From Chara braunii (taxonomy: Eukaryota; Streptophyta; Charophyceae; Charales; Characeae): a DNA stretch of 21,519 bases. A program made the translations under genes and the position numbers. Numbering within the stretch: position 1 is the stretch's first letter; the number at the start of each line of letters is the position of its first letter. Of the stretch, positions 17,700 through 21,519 are shown piece by piece. Location of the stretch: the NCBI GenBank assembly GCA_003427395.1, contig BFEA01000215.1, positions 1,810,279-1,831,797 of the forward strand, given 5' to 3'. Under the pieces are notes generated by a model. It had not been told where the DNA came from, did not search any database, and saw nothing but the letters and a program-made list of their open reading frames with translations.

Positions 17700-18744
17700 G
17701 GGTTTTTTCTGTTCTCGGTTTGTGAGAAATTGAACAGGGGTGTGTTTGCCTTCCTTTCGTTTTAGAAGGGTATGTGTGCGCAAGTGTTGTTGACCATTTC
17801 GGTAGGCTCGGATTGTTTAGAATAATGCGATGATGGTTCTCAGGCATAATATTAACATTCAGGGTTGGAAATGTGTTTTAGGGGGTTAATGATGAAGCTG
17901 GATGTCTTTTGGAAGTGGCAAGTGTGATGAGGTTTCGAACTCGGGCCCGCTTTATGGAGCGTCAGTGAGAGGTGTGATATGTGAAGTGCGATTGTTGGTT
18001 CGGGTAAGGCGCGGGGTAGGATTTGAACCCAAGACGTATGGATAGCAGGTTTTGAGTTGAGTGATGGTCGGTGTGAACGGGGTGAGGTTTCGAGCCAGGA
18101 GTTGTTTTTTTGTGAAGTGAGGTGTGACCCGTTGTTGTTATTTTTCCGGGATAAGTGTGTGGTAAGACTTGAACGCATAATGGATTATTAGCTTTTTGAA
18201 GTGTAATAACGATCAGAGACTTAGGTGTCGTTTGAATGAAGTTTGAACTCGGGCTTGGTGCCTGATAGAGTGTGTTTCATTTTCGAGGTTGACGGTTCGA
18301 GGGGTACCTTGGCGTCGAAATTTGAGCAAATAATGGTATTGTGGCCCTTCGGATCAATGTTTAAGATGAATCTTCTGTCTAGTGTCTATGTTCCGGTCCA
18401 GTTACGGTAATGTTTGTAGATTCCTTAACGGTTAGGTCCATTAGTTCCGGTGGCGATAGCGGAGGGCAACGAGCTAGGGAGGTTGGAAGAAAGGCTGATT
18501 AGACGATGGTGTCTCGTGCTGAATGTGAATGGATCGAGGGATGGATGGAAAAAACAGAAAGAAGAAGAATAGGAGAGGAAGAAGGGAGAGGAAGAAGAAG
18601 AGGAGGATGTTCTTTAAGAAAGAGAAGGTGTTGCGTTTTCAGACCAAAGAAAGGTCGGGCAAAGGGAAGCTGACTGCGGTTATTCGTTCGATCAAAGGGA
18701 AACGTGAAAGGACTGTGACTTCAGGCGGAGGAGGAATTTGGATC
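17700..18744. other. Non-coding region with spaced TTCGAA-type motifs
   Basis: No gene is supported. Motifs resembling the inverse of a tRNA T-arm/B box (such as GGATTTGAACCCAAG) occur at about 17935, 18021, 18089, 18168 and 18242, spacing 68-86 bases; only the one at 18021 pairs reasonably. 18530-18640 is purine-rich (A/G) with a Lys/Arg-rich reading frame that I regard as low-complexity. Confidence 0.4.
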
Positions 18745-19943
18745 GCACGTTTTGTCTCGTGCCTCTATCGTATTAGCGCTCGTGAGGTCGCCGACATCGT
18801 CTTCGACCGAGTCGTGAGACATCACGGCTTACCTCAGAGCATCATCTCCGACCGTGACCCGCGCTTTACCAGCACATTCTGGCCACGCCTACACGAGGTG
18901 TACGGATCCCAGCTCCGCTTCTCATCATCTTACCACCCTCAAACGGATGGTCAGACTGAGGTCACCAATAAAACTCTCGGTAATATCCTTCGAAAGTTTG
19001 TTGGGGATGACCAGCAGTGAGACTTACACGTAGCCCACGCGGAGATTGCGTACAAGTCGGTACAACCACGTTGTTTTGCCACCCACGGGGATATTGCCAT
19101 TTTATTGCGACCTCGGCTACCACCCTCGCGTACCCGCGAACTTCCTCCAACCATCGCGGTTGCGCCTAGACACTCGTTGTCATGTGCTTCACGACTGGAT
19201 CGCCCACATGGCGGCGATTATTATGAAGCGCGCACACGAGAGTCTAGCCGATTCCCAGACTCACATGGTCGCACGAGAAAACCGATCACGAATGGATCAT
19301 CCATTCAAAGTCAGTGACGATGTGCTCGTCGACGTACACCACTTACAACTCGAAGTGGATACGCTTTGCAAGTTCAGGCGTCGTTTCTTCGGTTCATGCC
19401 GCATCCTTCAGGCCGTCGGTTCGAATACTACCACTAGTCCGGTCAGCTTCCGTGTGAAGCTGCATGATTACCTTCGACAGGCTCGCGTACACGATGTTTA
19501 CCACGTCTCCTTACTGCGTCCTTATCGCAGACCATCCAAGCGCTTCGTCGGACGTCCTTATGAGCACCCTCCACCTATCATGGTGGATGGTCACGAAGAG
19601 TTCGTTGTTTCCGACATCGTATCTCGCCGAGTTACCGACGACACCCCTCCACGTATCGAGTACCTTGTGCGTTGAAACTTGAAAGGACTATCCTGATGAG
19701 GAGGCTACTTGGGAGCCCCTCGAGCACATAGAGCACGCTCTGATGTTCGTGCGTGCATATGATCGTGCTCGTCGTGCTGAGACATCTGCTCCTACTCAGT
19801 TGACTGACCCTCTTCCTCCTCCTCCAGCTGAGGAGATTGCTGAGGACGAGCCCACTCCCTCTGAGGTCGTTCTTCAGCAGCAGATGGACGCCTTCGCGCG
19901 TCCACAACGCACTCGTCGACGTCCTCGGCGTCTTGACAATTAA
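18745..19943 (+). pseudogene. Ty3/gypsy chromovirus integrase and chromodomain, 5'-truncated
   Basis: Integrase joins element DNA to the host genome. The fragment starts inside the catalytic core, after the first catalytic Asp. 'ISDRDPRFTS' holds the second Asp; 'YHPQTDGQTEVTNK' holds the catalytic Glu. A TGA at 19018 breaks the frame. From 19046 the C-terminal part follows: 'HPRVPANFLQ', 'FRRRFFGSCRILQ' (GPY/F-like module) and 'RQARVHDVYHVSLLRPY'. A chromodomain begins with 'EEFVVSDIVSRRV' and 'PRIEYLVR', is broken by a TGA at 19672 and a frameshift, and ends with 'TWEPLEHIEHAL'. A Pro/Glu-rich tail stops at 19941. Chromodomains of this family steer insertion to heterochromatin. Gag, protease, RT and RNase H are absent. 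I could not define a 3' LTR. Confidence 0.85.
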
Positions 19944-21449
19944 CACTCTGATCACCTACTATCACCCTACTGACTCACACCATCAGGTACTCCACCATCA
20001 GCTTCTTCAGGATGTCAGCGTTTTGAGGCTATGCTTCGACATCGACCTCGACTCCTACTTCATCGACGTCATCGACCACTTCGACGACTTCAGTCACCTT
20101 CTCGACTTCAGCCATCTTATCGGCTTCAACTACTTTGGACGTGACTACTTCACGCCACCACCCTACCCTGTACATTCCCTTGCATCTATCGCATAATGGT
20201 TGTCACTTAGCTGGGTCTCTTTGAGTTGACTCTCCCTTGGTATCGCATAGGCATTGGGACCATCGCGTTATCTTGGCTTCCTTGCTCCCAGATCTAGCTC
20301 CCTTCTCATTCAGTCGGTGAGTTGTGTGCATGTTTCCCTCACCCACTGCCTTCATCACCCTAGTGTCGTCCCTTGCATGCCTTCAGTTAGGCATATCTCC
20401 ACCCTATTCCAGGTTCCCCCTTTTCATGGTCGATCCTGCATGGTGTCATCCTTTTGTCGATCATTACCCACCCCGATGGTTTATTTGTTAGGGTCCTTGG
20501 TTTTGTTTTGCAACCACTGTCCCACCTTGAGCCTGATGACCTTTCCCACCTTCATGTGTAACTGCCCTTAGGAGTTTCGATTCTTAGGCTGCATTCATCC
20601 CCTTTAAGACCATCCCACTCTTAGTGATTTAGTGACATGACATTATTTTGTGACATATTGCTCTTTTTCCTTTCAGCACTGAGGTTATTGCCTCCAGGAC
20701 TTTAGGATTGTATATTGCTACATTTCATGTTCTGTTGTTAGCTAGGATGTGTATACCAGACATTTGAGTTTCATTTGACATTATGTAGCTTAGGCTGCAT
20801 CGCATGGACTCCGCATCCTAGATTTCTTTGCTTTCTTTTTATTGCAGAGTTGAAAGTTCCGCTGCTTTTGCGGATAGCGTGTTTATGGCTCTTGCGATCC
20901 ATTACAGGTATGAGGATTGTGCAGCGGGCTTCCATCGGCCGTGGCCTACAGCCAGGGCCTATTCAGCTATTTACCAGTTCGGCCTGTGGGACCAGGCCGT
21001 GGCCTGACCCCACAGGCCGTGTACTGTTTCTGTCCAGTCCATTCCTGCCCGGTACCACTGTCGGTATCAGGCCAGTCCAGTCCACTCTAGTCAATGCGCT
21101 GGGGGTATACCCCAGTTGCAGTCTGTATTTCGCCATTCTTCATTTTGCACTTGCTGGAGTATGTGGCAACGTGCGGTGTTGAGTCTGCGTCAGAGCTGCG
21201 TTGTCCCTTCCTGCTCCATCTCCACTTCGTCCTTCCTGAACCCCTTCTTCTCCATCCTGTCGGGCAGCCATCCCAGCAGGTCCGGCACAACCGCTAGAAC
21301 ATGGAAATATACACTGCCACACTTGTTTTCGCATGTGTATGTGTGTGTGTGTGTATTCGCGGGGAGGAGGCGACCCCCCCACAGCAAATTAATCAATCAA
21401 TCAACATAAGGAAAAAAAAAACGAAAAAAGGGGCATTTTGCCACGCGGG
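19944..21449. other. Long non-coding region, possible LTR remnant in its first part
   Basis: No protein or RNA gene is recognised. The first several hundred bases could include the 3' LTR of the chromovirus fragment, but there is no second LTR copy in the window to compare with. A strong hairpin lies at 20981-21018, and a dispersed-repeat segment shared with 11180-11232 at 21298-21345. Confidence 0.4.
20981..21018. repeat. Near-perfect 18-bp inverted repeat with 2-base loop
   Basis: The left arm GGCCTGTGGGACCAGGCC and right arm GGCCTGACCCCACAGGCC pair at 16 of 18 positions around the loop GT. The arms resemble the GTGGGACC.GGCC ends of the D/E element family, so this may be two element ends facing each other. 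Confidence 0.85.
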
Positions 21450-21456
21450 TGCGTGT

Positions 21457-21519
<63 letters not shown>
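21450..21519. repeat. (GT)n microsatellite at window end
   Basis: An almost pure GT repeat with one TTT interruption, running to the last base of the window. A shorter GT stretch lies at about 21337-21354. Confidence 0.95.

Noticed and set aside
1-21519. CRISPR arrays, operons or phage-type defence genes
   Set aside because: The tandem repeats present have no unique spacers, and the window is eukaryotic transposon-rich DNA; the single bacterial piece is a short moaE fragment.

Overview
This window looks like nuclear DNA of a plant-lineage eukaryote, most likely a repeat-rich streptophyte such as a charophyte alga. The genus is an inference (Chara-like) and cannot be proven here. The grounds are a plant DTX-type MATE transporter gene, an L1-like LINE, a chromodomain-bearing Ty3/gypsy fragment, a possible Penelope-like reverse transcriptase, many short terminal-inverted-repeat elements, abundant microsatellites, and no operon-like gene packing. 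Both window ends fall in (CA)n/(GT)n microsatellites, as expected for a contig that broke at simple repeats.

Layout. 1-2100: a decayed, divergent LINE ORF1 on the minus strand (about 571-1700) with simple-sequence flanks. 2180-2900: two members of a small TIR element family, one with a second small TIR element nested in it. 2900-3742: low-complexity C/T-rich DNA. 3743-3896: a 124-bp fragment of a bacterial moaE-like gene between two pure poly-C tracts, very probably an assembly or contamination artefact. 4038-10598: a nearly full-length but broken LINE on the plus strand (ORF1 with two CCHC knuckles; ORF2 with APE endonuclease, RT and C-terminal CCHC), ending in an A-rich tail. 10600-11453: a cluster of TIR elements. 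10990-12310: simple repeats. 12818-14755: an intronless MATE gene interrupted by a single in-frame TGA. 14911-15318: a foldback element with internal tandem repeats. 15831-16135: an inverted partial copy of the MATE gene. 16500-17699: a Penelope-like RT, damaged. 18745-19943: the 3' part of a chromovirus pol gene. 19944-21519: non-coding DNA with a strong hairpin at 20981.

The only host gene I recognise is the MATE transporter, and in this assembly it carries a premature stop. Its inverted partial copy lies about 1.6-2 kb downstream, so a read-through transcript could fold into a hairpin that targets the MATE mRNA. Everything else is mobile-element debris or simple sequence. I found no coherent undescribed multi-gene system. 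The most interesting items are the MATE inverted duplication, the bacterial island between poly-C tracts, and the TIR element family with abutting ends.
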